This document shows positions 1-10,983 of a stretch of DNA of 64,000 nt, piece after piece (the stretch's first letter is position 1; each line of letters opens with the position of its first letter). Source of the stretch: Variovorax ginsengisoli. GTDB lineage: Bacteria; Pseudomonadota; Gammaproteobacteria; Burkholderiales; Burkholderiaceae_C. Location of the stretch: NCBI RefSeq assembly GCF_030811835.1, contig NZ_JAUSRO010000011.1:62001-126000 (forward strand), in the 5' to 3' direction. The notes beneath the pieces were generated by a model, which was not told the DNA's origin, ran no database searches, and saw nothing but the letters and a program-made list of their open reading frames with translations. The position numbers were made by a program, and so were the translations under genes.

Positions 1-488
1 TCGTCATAGAGCGGCGCGATCGCCAGGCCGGTGTCGGGGAACGGCTCGGCCATGATGGCGCAGTCGATCTCGCCGGCGCGCAGCATGTCGAGCAGCTTGA
101 CCGTGAAGTTCTCCTGCAGCACCAGGGGCATCTGTGGCGTGCGCGTGATGTTCTGGCGCACCAGGTCGGGCAGCAGGTACGGCCCGATCGTGTAGATCAC
201 GCCCAGGTTCAGCGGCCCGGCCAGCGGGTCCTTGCCGCGCTTGGCAATTTCCTTGATGGCCGCCGCCTGGTCGAGCACGGTCTGCGCCTGCTGCACGATC
301 TGCTCGCCCAGCGGCGTGACGGTCACCTCGCCGGCACTGCGCTCGAACAGCTTGACCTCCAGCTCGTCCTCGAGCTTCTTGATCGCCACCGACAAGGTCG
401 GCTGCGACACATAGCAGGCATCGGCCGCCTTGCCGAAATGCCGCTCGCGGGCGACAGCAACAATGTATTTGAGTTCGGTCAGGGTCAT
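1..488 (-). CDS. oxyR: OxyR-type LysR regulator, N-terminal 162 residues (cut by window edge)
   Basis: Hydrogen-peroxide-sensing LysR-type activator; OxyR switches on catalase and peroxiredoxin genes. The minus-strand reading starts MTLTELKYIVAVARERHFGKAAD and shows the winged-helix segment with VSQPTLSVAIKKLEDEL, then the effector-domain start with the OxyR-like phrase GPYLLPDLV. The two redox cysteines (199/208 in E. coli) would lie beyond the edge, so the peroxide-sensing assignment rests on N-terminal similarity. There is no Shine-Dalgarno; a CATAAT hexamer (505-500) lies 11 bases before the ATG, so the mRNA leader may be only a few bases. oxyR often neighbours recG in betaproteobacteria; here two genes lie between them. 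Confidence 0.85.
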   Translation of the reverse strand, partial: MTLTELKYIVAVARERHFGKAADACYVSQPTLSVAIKKLEDELEVKLFERSAGEVTVTPLGEQIVQQAQTVLDQAAAIKEIAKRGKDPLAGPLNLGVIYTIGPYLLPDLVRQNITRTPQMPLVLQENFTVKLLDMLRAGEIDCAIMAEPFPDTGLAIAPLYD

Positions 489-574
489 AGCTTGCGTCAA
501 TTATGCGCAAGGTCGGCGCTGCTGCGCCCGCCGTGTCCGGCACAAGGGGCTTTCAGGCCACCACGACGGCCGCT

Positions 575-1585
575 TCAGGCCGCCTCAGTCCGCTTCACGC
601 CCATTGCCAGCAGCGATGCGCGCAAGGCGAGCCGCACCGGGGTTGCGGCCAGCTCGCCGCCCGCCAGGGCGTTGAGCCGGTGGCCGTCCAGCGCATGCGG
701 CACCTGCCACAGGTACGCCATGGCCGCAACCTCGCGCCACATCGGCACCAGGAGCCCGGCCGCGCGCAACAGCCGCCAAGGCATGCGGCCGTGGCGAAAG
801 CCGCCTGCAGGCGCGAGGCCCAGGTCGCAGGCCGCCGCCTCGAGTTCCGCCAGCAGTTCAGCGCCCGTCAGCGTATGGCCCGCGAAGTGCCAGACATCGA
901 AGTGCGGCGTGTCCGGCCGCTGCGGCTGCGCGGCCACCCGCACGAAGGCCCGTGCCAAATCGGGCAGGTAGGCCCAGGCGTGTGCGATGTCCATGGCACC
1001 GGGGTAGACCAGCTTGCCCGAGGCGATCGACTTCGCGATCACCAGATCGATCCAGCTCCCGGTGCCCGCCCCGAAGAAGTCGCCCGCGCGCACGACCGAG
1101 GCACGAAAGCCGCCGACGGCGGCACGCCGGGCCATCAGCGCCTCCATCTGCACGCGGATCTCGCCCTTGCGCGTGCTGGGCTGCATCGGCGTGGTCTCGC
1201 TGAGCACGGCGGGCATCGTGGCGCCGAAGTTGTAGACGTTGCCCGGCAGCACGAAGTGCGCGCCCAGTCGCTCGGCGAGGTCCAGCCCGCGCTGCAGGCC
1301 GGGCAGCGCCTCGCTGTCCCATCGCGTATAGAGCGGATTCACGCCGTACACCACCACGCGTGCCGGGGCCGCGGCGGCCGCCAGCTGCGCGTTGTCCGAC
1401 AGCCCGATGCGCAGCACATCGACCCCCGCGGGCAGCAGCGGCGACGGCTCCCGCCGCACCTGGGCGCGCACCGACCAGCCCGCCGCGTGGAAAGCCTGCG
1501 CCGCCGCGCACCCCAGGCGACCGTTGGCGCCCAGGATCAGCACGACGGGCCGCGCAGGGTTGGAAGACGAAGGGCGAGAGGACAT
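575..1585 (-). CDS. NAD(P)-dependent epimerase/dehydratase family protein (extended SDR)
   Basis: A 336-residue Rossmann-fold protein of the NAD-dependent epimerase/dehydratase family; substrate unknown. The nucleotide-binding motif GANGRLG lies at residues 19-25, and a YNFG segment sits where the family carries its catalytic Tyr region, so the usual YxxxK is not obvious and activity may differ from a standard epimerase. I chose the start at 1585 because AGGAGT (1596-1591) lies six bases upstream; an in-frame ATG at 1609 is possible but has no such site. It is divergent from the LysR gene at 1680, which probably controls it across the 94-base gap. It ends 86 bases from oxyR on the same strand. 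Confidence 0.85.
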   Translation of the reverse strand: MSSRPSSSNPARPVVLILGANGRLGCAAAQAFHAAGWSVRAQVRREPSPLLPAGVDVLRIGLSDNAQLAAAAAPARVVVYGVNPLYTRWDSEALPGLQRGLDLAERLGAHFVLPGNVYNFGATMPAVLSETTPMQPSTRKGEIRVQMEALMARRAAVGGFRASVVRAGDFFGAGTGSWIDLVIAKSIASGKLVYPGAMDIAHAWAYLPDLARAFVRVAAQPQRPDTPHFDVWHFAGHTLTGAELLAELEAAACDLGLAPAGGFRHGRMPWRLLRAAGLLVPMWREVAAMAYLWQVPHALDGHRLNALAGGELAATPVRLALRASLLAMGVKRTEAA

Positions 1586-1668
1586 GAAAGACTCCTGAGC
1601 AATGGACATGCGGCGAGTCTGCGCAATACCGCCACATTCATCCATCGGCGATCCGAGCAATCCAGCCA

Positions 1669-1674
1669 TACACT
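1669..1674 (+). promoter_or_regulatory. -10-like hexamer immediately before the LysR start
   Basis: TACACT lies five bases before the ATG at 1680 and no Shine-Dalgarno is present. This spacing would put the transcription start at or next to the ATG, that is, a leaderless mRNA. No convincing -35 box is visible, so this is inference. Confidence 0.3.
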
Positions 1675-1679
1675 TTCGC

Positions 1680-2585
1680 ATGCCCCCACCCAACCTCGAC
1701 CGTTTCGACTGGACCCTGGTCCGTAGCTTCCTGGCGGTGCTCGACGCCGGCAGCCTGATGGGCGCCGCGCGCCGCACCGGTGCGCTGCAGCCCACGCTGA
1801 GCCGCCACATCGCCGAGCTGGAGACGCAGCTCGGCGCACCGCTGTTCGAGCGCACCGGACGCGGCGTCACGCCGACGCCGACCGCGCTCGCCATCGCCGA
1901 AGCGGCCCGCCAGATGGCCGATGGCGCACAGGCCATGGCGCGCGCGCTCGCCGGCCGGCGCAAGCAGACCACCGGTCTGGTGCGCGTGACCGCCAGCATG
2001 GTCGCGGCCACCTACCTGCTGCCGCCGCTGCTGACCGAACTGCGACGCCAGGAACCCGGCATCGCCATCGAACTCGTGGCCAGCAACCAGTTGAGCAACC
2101 TGCTGCAGCGCGAAGCCGACATCGCCGTGCGCATGGTGCGACCTGCGCAGGGCTCGCTGGTGGCACGCAAGCTCGGCGAGGTCGGGTTGGGCGCCTATGC
2201 GCACACCTCGTACCTCCAGCGGGCGGGCACGCCGCAGAACGTGGCGGACCTGGCCGGCCACACGCTGGTGGGCTACGCCGACGACGACCTGATGCTGCGT
2301 GGCTTCGCGGCCATGGGCATGCCGATGCAGCGCGACGCCTTCGCGATGCGTACCGACGACCAGGTGGCCTACGGCATGCTGGTGGCGCACGGCGCGGGCA
2401 TCGGGTTCCTGGCGAACTACAACGCCCGCCACTGGCCCCACCTGCAGCGTGTGCTGCCACAACTGGCGATTCCGCCGCTGCCATGCTGGCTCGCGGTCCA
2501 CCGCGAGATCCGCTCGAGCGCGGTGGTGCGACGGGTGTACGACTTTCTCGCGCAAGCCTTGCCGCCCCTGCTCGCGCAGGGCTGA
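1680..2585 (+). CDS. LysR family transcriptional regulator
   Basis: A 301-residue LysR regulator: N-terminal winged helix (about residues 8-65, with SLMGAARRTGALQPTLSRHIAELE) followed by a LysR substrate-binding domain of normal length. The start at MPPPNLDRFDW fits the family N-terminus; an upstream in-frame ATG at 1602 would add 26 residues unlike the family. It is divergent from the epimerase gene and, as is usual for LysR pairs, probably regulates that gene and itself. The gap contains the short dyad ATCGGCGAT but no clear T-N11-A box. It ends 28 bases from the convergent end of recG. Confidence 0.9.
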   Translation: MPPPNLDRFDWTLVRSFLAVLDAGSLMGAARRTGALQPTLSRHIAELETQLGAPLFERTGRGVTPTPTALAIAEAARQMADGAQAMARALAGRRKQTTGLVRVTASMVAATYLLPPLLTELRRQEPGIAIELVASNQLSNLLQREADIAVRMVRPAQGSLVARKLGEVGLGAYAHTSYLQRAGTPQNVADLAGHTLVGYADDDLMLRGFAAMGMPMQRDAFAMRTDDQVAYGMLVAHGAGIGFLANYNARHWPHLQRVLPQLAIPPLPCWLAVHREIRSSAVVRRVYDFLAQALPPLLAQG

Positions 2586-2613
2586 TGCGCAGCTCTGCGT
2601 GGCCGCTGCGCAC

Positions 2614-4776
2614 TCACGCCTTCAGGTAATCCGCCTTGCTGCCGAGCCAGCGGTCGATGTGCTTTTGCGCCAGCCCCGGGTGGCGGTCGAGCATCAGCGG
2701 CGCGAGTTCGCGCGCCCAGTCGAGCAGCAGGTGATCGGTCTCCAGGTCGGCAAAGCGCAGCAGCGGTGCGCCCGACTGGCGCGCCCCCAGGAACTCGCCC
2801 GGCCCGCGGATCTCGAGGTCGCGCCGGGCAATCTCGAAACCGTCGCCGGTCTCGGCCATGGCGCGCAGCCGGGCACGCGCCGTCTCGCCGACGCGGCCCC
2901 CCTCGTTGGGCGCATAGAGCAGCACGCAGGCCGAGGCCGCCGCACCCCGGCCCACGCGGCCGCGCAGTTGGTGAAGCTGCGACAAGCCGAAGCGCTCGGC
3001 ATGCTCGATCACCATCAGCGACGCATTGGGCACGTCGACGCCGACCTCGATCACGGTGGTGCTCACCAGCACCTGCACGTCGTTGGCGGTGAAGGCCGCC
3101 ATCACCGCCTGCTTCTCGGCCGTCGGCATGCGCGAATGCAGCAGCGCCACGTTCACGTGGTCGCCCAGCATGCCGGCGAGTTCGTCGCGCGTCTCGGTGG
3201 CGTTGCGCAGGTCAACCGCTTCGCTTTCCTCGATCAGCGGGCAGACCCAGTACACCTGCCGGCCCTGGGCGAGCTGCGCCTGGATGCGGTCGATGACCTC
3301 GTCGCGCCGGTGCTCGGCCACCAGCTTGGTCACGATGGGCGTGCGGCCGGGCGGCAGCTCGTCGAGGGTGGAGACGTCGAGGTCGGCGTAGTAGCTCATG
3401 GCGAGCGTGCGGGGAATCGGCGTGGCGCTCATCATCAGCAGGTGCGGCTCGAGCCCCTGGGTGGCCTTGCCACGCAAGGCCAGGCGCTGCGCCACGCCGA
3501 AGCGGTGCTGCTCGTCGATGATCGCCAGCGCGAGCCGCTTGAAACGCACCTTCTCCGAGATCACGGCGTGCGTGCCGATGACCAGCGCGGCCTCACCGCT
3601 CTCCACCGCCGCCGACATCTCGTCGCGCGCCTTCTTCTTCTGGCTGCCGGTGAGCCAGGCCACGCGCAGGCCGCGGGTCTCCAGCAGCGGCGCGAGCCAG
3701 CCGATGAGCTTGCTGAAATGCTGCGCGGCCAGGATCTCGGTCGGCGCCATCAACGCGCACTGGAAGCCCGCGTCGATGCAGCGCGCCGCCGCGAGTGCAG
3801 CGACCACCGTCTTGCCCGAACCCACGTCGCCCTGCAGCAGCCTGTGCATGGGCGCGTCGCGCGCCAGGTCGCGCGTGATCTCCTCACCCACGCGTGCCTG
3901 CGCGCCGGTGAGCGCGAACGGCAGCACGGCCATCAGTTGCGCGTGGAGCGCCGTGGCTGCGTCCGACGACGGCAGGACCGGGGCGCGTTGACCCGCGCGC
4001 TCGCGCCGCGCCTGCAGCTGCGAGAGCTGCTGGGCGAGCAGTTCCTCGGACTTCAGCCGCTGCCAGGCCGGGTGGCTGCGGTCTTCCAGCGCAGCGATCG
4101 AAACGTCCGGTGTCGGGTAATGCAGGAAGGACAACGCGCTGCGCAGGTTCCACACCTCACCGGCGCCCGGCCAGCCCGCCGACGCCGGCACGGTTTCATC
4201 GAGCACCGCGCGCGCGAGCCCCGCCCGCACCTCGCGCCGCAGCACCGGCTGCGCCAGGCCCGCGACGGTCGGGTAGACCGGCGTCAACGCCTCGGGCAAC
4301 TGGGTGCCGGCGGCCTTGACGGTCGGGTGCATCATCTGGCGCCCGAGGAAGCCGCCGCGCACCTCGCCGCGCACGCGCACGCGGGCACCGACGGCCAGCT
4401 GCTTCTGGTGGGACGGATAGAAGTTGAAGAAGCGCAACTGGCAGGTGTCGCTGCCGTCGTCGACCGTCACCACCAACTGGCGCCGCGGGCGGTAGCTGAC
4501 CTCGCTGTCGAGCACCACGGCCTCGATCTGCCCCTGCTCGCCGTCGCGCAGGTCGGCCAGGCGGACGATGCGCGTCTCGTCCTCGTAGCGCATCGGCAGG
4601 TAGAGCGCGAAGTCGATGTCGCGCTGCAACCCGAGCTTGCGCAGCGCACGCTGCACCAGGCTCGGGCCGGTACCGGGAGGGCCTGCCGGCGCAGGCGCAG
4701 CGGCAGGCGCGGCCGCGGAGGTGTTGGAGCGGGCTTTCTTCGCGGGCACAGGCAAGGCTTCTAGCGCGGGCGGCAA
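2614..4776 (-). CDS. recG: ATP-dependent DNA helicase RecG
   Basis: Branch-migration helicase that remodels stalled replication forks and Holliday junctions. At 720 residues it has the family architecture: an OB-fold wedge domain in the first third, Walker A GDVGSGKT at 316-323, a DEQH motif II at 421-424 and the C-terminal helicase half with QLRGRVGRG (motif VI). The first 35 residues are an Ala/Pro-rich extension upstream of the conserved SLVQRALRKLGL segment, so a later start cannot be excluded. Its start overlaps the last 16 bases of the upstream TIGR01777 gene, implying translational coupling. Confidence 0.97.
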   Translation of the reverse strand: MPPALEALPVPAKKARSNTSAAAPAAAPAPAGPPGTGPSLVQRALRKLGLQRDIDFALYLPMRYEDETRIVRLADLRDGEQGQIEAVVLDSEVSYRPRRQLVVTVDDGSDTCQLRFFNFYPSHQKQLAVGARVRVRGEVRGGFLGRQMMHPTVKAAGTQLPEALTPVYPTVAGLAQPVLRREVRAGLARAVLDETVPASAGWPGAGEVWNLRSALSFLHYPTPDVSIAALEDRSHPAWQRLKSEELLAQQLSQLQARRERAGQRAPVLPSSDAATALHAQLMAVLPFALTGAQARVGEEITRDLARDAPMHRLLQGDVGSGKTVVAALAAARCIDAGFQCALMAPTEILAAQHFSKLIGWLAPLLETRGLRVAWLTGSQKKKARDEMSAAVESGEAALVIGTHAVISEKVRFKRLALAIIDEQHRFGVAQRLALRGKATQGLEPHLLMMSATPIPRTLAMSYYADLDVSTLDELPPGRTPIVTKLVAEHRRDEVIDRIQAQLAQGRQVYWVCPLIEESEAVDLRNATETRDELAGMLGDHVNVALLHSRMPTAEKQAVMAAFTANDVQVLVSTTVIEVGVDVPNASLMVIEHAERFGLSQLHQLRGRVGRGAAASACVLLYAPNEGGRVGETARARLRAMAETGDGFEIARRDLEIRGPGEFLGARQSGAPLLRFADLETDHLLLDWARELAPLMLDRHPGLAQKHIDRWLGSKADYLKA

Positions 4777-6251
4777 AGGTCCGTCAAGGCGCTGCGGGCA
4801 TCGGGGAACGTGAAGCGGAAGCCGGTTTGCAGCAGCCGCGCCGGCACCACGCGCTGGCCTTCAAGGAGCAGGTCGGCCTGCTCGCCGAGCAGCAGCTTGA
4901 CGGGCGCGGCGGGCGTCGGCATCCAGCAAGGGCGATGCAGCACGCTGGCGGCCACGCGGGTGAATTCCTCCTGGCTCAGCGCGCCGGGCGCGGTGAAATT
5001 CCATGCCTGCGCGGCCGCGGATTCGCCCGCGCTTTCCGTCACGCGCCACACATGGGCCATGGCGCGGATCAGGTCGTGCACGTGCACCCACGACAGCCAC
5101 TGCCGCCCGCTGCCCAAACGCCCACCGACGCCCAAAGAGATCGGTATCAGCAGCTGCGGCAGCGAACCTTGGTGACCCAGCACGAAGCCAAAGCGCATGC
5201 AGGCCACCTGCACGCCGTGCGCAACGGCCGCCTGCGCCGCCTGCTCCCAGCGCCTGCACAGCCGCGACATGAAGATGTCCTGCGGCGGTGCGTCTTCAGC
5301 CAGCTCGGTCGCATCGCCCTGTGGCTGCACACCGTAGTAGCCGATGGCGGAGCCCGACAGCAGCAGCCATGGCTTGCGCGGTCGCGTGCCGATCCAGGCG
5401 ACCAATTGCTGCGTGAGCCCTTCGCGGCTTTGCAGCAGTTGCTTCTGGCGCCGCTCGCTCCAGCGCATGCCCAGGATGCGCGCGCCCGCGAGGTTGACGA
5501 CCACGTCGATGTCGTCAGCAGCGGGTATGTCGCCGAGCGACTGCACGCAGCGCACCGCGCCGCCGAAGCCCCAGGCAGCCGAGCGCGCGTCGCGCGTCCA
5601 CACCGTGACCGCATGGCCGTCGGCCAGCAGATGGCGCACGAGCAGCTGGCCGATGAAGCCCGTGCCGCCAGTGACCAGCACGCGCTGCGGCTTCGAGCCG
5701 AAGCGCACCGGCGCCTGCGCGTCACGTACCTGCGCCTGCTTCTGGCGCCTGAAGACCGCGCGCGCCGCCAGACCATCGCGCAGCCCCGACACACCCACGC
5801 CCACACCGCACAGCGCCAGGAAGGCACTGAGCCACCCGTGCGGCTGCCACACCATCGCGGTCGGCTGGGCAACCCAGTCCGCCGCGTTGATCGCCAGCAG
5901 TGCGATGAACGCCCCCCCGTTGATGGCCAGCACGGTGTGCGTGACCCGCTCGGAGGGCGGCAGCAGGCGGCTGCCGTCCTCGACCACGAAGTCCCACAGC
6001 GTGAGCACGATCTCGACGCCGAACACCGCCATCAGCACCCAGGCCCACGCGCCATGCCAGGCCCATGCCGAGAGGCCGATGAACAGCGCGCTGTAGATGG
6101 ATGCACGCGTTGCGTGGATCGACAGCTCGCGCCCTGCCGTGGCGCGCTGCGGCAGCGCTTCGGTCCCCTCGTGGTGGTAGAGCGTGTCGAAGGCGCCCAG
6201 CGCACCCTGGGCCGCCATGAGTTGCAGGGCCAGCAGATGGGGATCGATCAT
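4761..6251 (-). CDS. TIGR01777-type epimerase fused to an N-terminal membrane domain
   Basis: A 496-residue protein with two parts. Residues 1-160 hold about four hydrophobic segments, and residues 188-496 are a TIGR01777/YfcH-type SDR with TGGTGFIG at 194-201, the family phrases SGSAIGYYG and SWVHVHDLI, and a C-terminal DUF1731-like tail ending TGFRFTFPDARSAL. Family members usually have only the roughly 300-residue SDR, so this is a fusion. The biochemical role of the family is unknown. It starts inside the stop of the DUF4166 gene (ATGA overlap, 6248-6251) and overlaps recG downstream, so DUF4166, this gene and recG probably form one transcript. Confidence 0.9.
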   Translation of the reverse strand: MIDPHLLALQLMAAQGALGAFDTLYHHEGTEALPQRATAGRELSIHATRASIYSALFIGLSAWAWHGAWAWVLMAVFGVEIVLTLWDFVVEDGSRLLPPSERVTHTVLAINGGAFIALLAINAADWVAQPTAMVWQPHGWLSAFLALCGVGVGVSGLRDGLAARAVFRRQKQAQVRDAQAPVRFGSKPQRVLVTGGTGFIGQLLVRHLLADGHAVTVWTRDARSAAWGFGGAVRCVQSLGDIPAADDIDVVVNLAGARILGMRWSERRQKQLLQSREGLTQQLVAWIGTRPRKPWLLLSGSAIGYYGVQPQGDATELAEDAPPQDIFMSRLCRRWEQAAQAAVAHGVQVACMRFGFVLGHQGSLPQLLIPISLGVGGRLGSGRQWLSWVHVHDLIRAMAHVWRVTESAGESAAAQAWNFTAPGALSQEEFTRVAASVLHRPCWMPTPAAPVKLLLGEQADLLLEGQRVVPARLLQTGFRFTFPDARSALTDLCRPR

Positions 6252-6928
6252 GGCAGTGCTTTCGGTTCAGGCACTTCCTCGAACACGCCGACCTGGGTAA
6301 ACGTCGTGCCCATCAGGCAGTGACGGATCTCGATGCGGATGTTGAAGCGCTCAGGTGTTTCGTTGTGGTGCCAGAGAAAGGTCTTGCCCGGGGTGAACAG
6401 GCCGGGCAAGGGAATGCGCCAGCCGAGCACGTCCCAGAAATACCCGTCGCTCTGGAAATGCAGGCTGCCGTTCTCCACGCTCAACACCAGCTTCATGCCC
6501 AGGCCCATGCCCACGTACTCCAGCACCTCGCCGCGTTCGCTCTCGCGCATGAAGCTGGTGAACTGGATGGGCTTTCGGCCGTGGAGCCGGTAGATGCGCT
6601 GCTTGTAGATGGCCGGGTCCTGCGGCTTGGCGTAGACCTGGATCTCGACGGGAAAGTGGCTGTCGCTGTACGGAATGAGCGCCCCCTGGATCAGGGGCTG
6701 TGTCAGGTGGCCGAGCAGCCGGCCGAAACGCGAGCAACGCAATTCGCTGAGCGTGCCCAGGTAGTGCAGCGCCTTGCCCGGCGAGGGGTTCTTGTCGAAG
6801 CGGCGACGGATGTCGGGATGCAGGCCATGCCAGGCCCTGCCCAGGATCTTCTTGAAGAGTTCACCTTCGGAGGGGCCGGGCAAAGGCTGCGCAGGAACGC
6901 GCGACGCGGGTGCATGTAAGTCGACCAT
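6248..6928 (-). CDS. DUF4166 domain protein
   Basis: A 226-residue protein matching the DUF4166 family, which is often found beside or fused to epimerase/saccharopine-type oxidoreductases; its function is unknown. Visible features are an N-terminal [20 protein letters not shown] segment, a central run of aromatic beta-strand-like residues and no signal peptide or membrane helix. I used the ATG at 6928 because translation from the upstream in-frame ATG at 7039 would give a basic low-complexity leader unlike the family. The ATGA overlap with the TIGR01777 gene supports a functional link with it. It is divergent from queA. Confidence 0.85.
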   Translation of the reverse strand: MVDLHAPASRVPAQPLPGPSEGELFKKILGRAWHGLHPDIRRRFDKNPSPGKALHYLGTLSELRCSRFGRLLGHLTQPLIQGALIPYSDSHFPVEIQVYAKPQDPAIYKQRIYRLHGRKPIQFTSFMRESERGEVLEYVGMGLGMKLVLSVENGSLHFQSDGYFWDVLGWRIPLPGLFTPGKTFLWHHNETPERFNIRIEIRHCLMGTTFTQVGVFEEVPEPKALP

Positions 6929-6968
6929 GCGGTGATTCTGCCTTGGTGGTCCCGCACCAGCCGGCGAC

Positions 6969-6997
6969 GCGACACGTTTTCCCGGCCATGGGACAAT
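6969..6997 (+). promoter_or_regulatory. queA: Candidate sigma-70 promoter for queA-tgt
   Basis: GCGACA (6969-6974) and GACAAT (6992-6997) are 17 bases apart and would start a leader of about 60 bases before queA. Each hexamer matches the consensus at four positions. Confidence 0.35.
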
Positions 6998-7063
6998 GCG
7001 GGCCGCCTTTCCCTTGTTCTTCCCATGCCTCCTTGGCACGGGCCCGTCCGGCCCTCAAGCACC

Positions 7064-9281
<2,218 letters not shown>

Positions 9282-9294
9282 CCCGCGTCGCAAA

Positions 9295-9327
9295 AAGCAA
9301 AGAGCCCGCAGTGCGGGCTCTTTGCTT
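9295..9327. terminator. Strong intrinsic terminator, bidirectional
   Basis: A perfect 16-base inverted repeat (9295-9310 and 9312-9327) separated by one base, 13 bases after the tgt stop. The A-run before the left arm and the T-rich end of the right arm let it work in both directions, so it can also stop transcripts coming through DUF3597 on the minus strand. Confidence 0.9.
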
Positions 9328-9334
9328 GTTCGTG

Positions 9335-9427
9335 AAACACCGCGGAACCGGCTATGCCGGGCCGCAGGTTTTGCCCCCGGAAGGGGGTGGCGCTGCGACA
9401 CGAAGTGCGCAAGCCTGGGGGCGAGCC
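9335..9427 (-). repeat. Interspersed GC-rich repeat, copy 1
   Basis: About 93 bases that align closely with 40405-40500. Shared blocks are AAACACCGCGGAACCGGCT, TTGCCCCCGG...AAGGGGG and GCGACACGAAGTG. The CCCCC/GGGGG arms (9374-9378, 9383-9387) form a hairpin with a GGAA loop. The element ends exactly at the stop codon of the minus-strand DUF3597 gene, as copy 2 does at its own neighbour. Confidence 0.8.
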
Positions 9428-9817
9428 TCACCCCCGCAGTTCGGCCGGCACGGTGCCGCCGTTGGCTGCGATGCGCGTCATGACCTGGCGGTGCAGCCAG
9501 AGGTTCCAGCCCGCGGAGCCCGGCTCGTCGTTGCCGGTGTAGATCAATTCATTGGCCAGTTCCTTGCGCGCGGCGAGGCTGCTGTCCAGGCCGAGCAGCT
9601 TCAGCAGGTCGACGATGGAGGTGCGCCAGTTCAGCGCGCTCGCGCCAGGCATGGCGTCCAGGATGGGGGTCACGTCACCCAGCGGAATCGAAGGCGGCGG
9701 CGCGACCGGGGCCGGCGCGCCCGCAGCAGCCGCTGGTGCGGGTGCCGGCGCAGCGGTCACCTCGGCAGCGTTGGCCGACGGAAAAATCTTGGAAAAAATC
9801 TTGCCAAAAATGCTCAT
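9428..9817 (-). CDS. DUF3597 domain protein
   Basis: A 129-residue protein of the DUF3597 family, whose function is unknown. It begins MSIFGKIFSKIF, has an Ala/Pro-rich linker over about residues 15-50, and ends in the conserved domain with LNWRTSIVDLLKLLGLDSS and RKELANELIY, which has a fold reminiscent of peptidoglycan-binding or LysM-adjacent helical domains. The start is set by AGGAGT seven bases upstream. It is the last gene of a four-gene minus-strand cluster (12272 to 9428), 64 bases after the zinc-ribbon protein. Confidence 0.85.
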   Translation of the reverse strand: MSIFGKIFSKIFPSANAAEVTAAPAPAPAAAAGAPAPVAPPPSIPLGDVTPILDAMPGASALNWRTSIVDLLKLLGLDSSLAARKELANELIYTGNDEPGSAGWNLWLHRQVMTRIAANGGTVPAELRG

Positions 9818-9881
9818 GCGTACTCCTTGAATATCGGATTGGTTCTGTGAAATGCGGCGCTGGGCGCCGCATGGACTTCTA

Positions 9882-10964
9882 TCACGCGGGCAACGCGCCG
9901 GCCATCGTTTCCCTGAGCGAAAGTGTTTGCTTTTGTGCCGACGTGCCGCATGCAGGACAGAATTTCGAGAAGGCGCTCTTGCGCGCATCGCAGGCCCCGC
10001 AATGGTCGAACAGGCCGATACCGCAATGGGGGCAGAAGTCGATTTCGGGGTTCTTCAGGTCGACCGGGCGCTCGCACCCCGGGCACACGCCCTTGGACAG
10101 GCGGGTGAGCGCGGTGTCGTAGCTGAGCTCCTCGCGTCGCACCAGCTCCGGCTGCGCTTCGGCCAGCCTCTGCCGCGCCAGGTAGCGGTTGAGTGCCGCG
10201 ATGGCATAGCGCCCCGCCACCACCGTGACCACGATGCCCACCACGTAGCGCACATAGCCACCGTAGCTCGGCAGGTAGGGCACCAGTTCGACGAAGAAGG
10301 CGAACAGCGCGAAGAAGATGAAGCCCCAGACGAAAGGCCAGTAGGTGCCCTTGCGCTTCTTGGCGAACAACCAGCCCGCCACGACCAGCAGCGGCAGCGT
10401 GAGCGCCAGCCGGTAACCGAAGACGCGCATCTCCGAGCGGCGGAGTTCCGCATCGAGGCGGCCCTGCGCCTCGCGCTCTACCGCGCTGAGCGCCTGCTGC
10501 GCAGCGGCCTGCGCCTGCTGCGCATCGAGCGCGATCTGCCGCTGCGCATCGACCCGGGCCTGTGCCTCGTCCTCCTTCTGCTTGAGCAGATCGAGCCCGC
10601 GGGTGCGCGCAATGAGTTCGGGGTCCTGGTCGGGCTGCGCGGTGGCGCGGCGCGTGGCGATCCAGTTTTCGAAGGTCTCTCGTGCATTGCGGCTGGCCGT
10701 CTCGGCCACGCTGAGCTGCAACCCCGCCTGCTCCAACGCATCCGACGCTTTTTCCTGGGCGGTTTCGGCAGCTTGGACCCGCGCGTTCAACGGCCCGGCG
10801 ACGGCCGGGTCCATGAACTGCTCGACGCGCAGCCGGCCTTCGACCTGCGGCAGGTCGTTCACGACCGTGCCACCCAGCCCGATGAGCGAGGCGGCAAACG
10901 CCGCCGCCACGACCCAGAGCCCGCGATGGAACCACTTTTCAGACAGACGCAATGACTTGCTCAT
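9882..10964 (-). CDS. Membrane protein with coiled coil and C-terminal double zinc ribbon
   Basis: A 360-residue protein I cannot assign to a characterised family. Order of parts: transmembrane helix (about 15-34), a long Gln/Ala/Glu-rich coiled-coil segment (about 55-172) facing one side, a cluster of hydrophobic helices (about 180-255), then a cytosolic tail with four CxxC knuckles (CPGC, CPHC, CGAC, CPAC), a double zinc ribbon. AGGAG precedes the ATG. It lies 19 bases after the DUF2145 gene and 64 before DUF3597. The layout suggests a membrane sensor or scaffold, but that is inference only. Confidence 0.75.
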   Translation of the reverse strand: MSKSLRLSEKWFHRGLWVVAAAFAASLIGLGGTVVNDLPQVEGRLRVEQFMDPAVAGPLNARVQAAETAQEKASDALEQAGLQLSVAETASRNARETFENWIATRRATAQPDQDPELIARTRGLDLLKQKEDEAQARVDAQRQIALDAQQAQAAAQQALSAVEREAQGRLDAELRRSEMRVFGYRLALTLPLLVVAGWLFAKKRKGTYWPFVWGFIFFALFAFFVELVPYLPSYGGYVRYVVGIVVTVVAGRYAIAALNRYLARQRLAEAQPELVRREELSYDTALTRLSKGVCPGCERPVDLKNPEIDFCPHCGIGLFDHCGACDARKSAFSKFCPACGTSAQKQTLSLRETMAGALPA

Positions 10965-10983
10965 TTTTCTCTACTCCTTGATG

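Noticed and set aside
2299..4764. Open reading frame of 821 codons on the plus strand opposite recG
   Set aside because: Composition is Arg/His/Gln/Ala-rich with no domain, and recG on the other strand is fully conserved.
7000..7063. preQ1 riboswitch before queA
   Set aside because: The short leader shows no pseudoknot-like C-rich/A-rich tract, and the element is not expected upstream of queA-tgt in this group.
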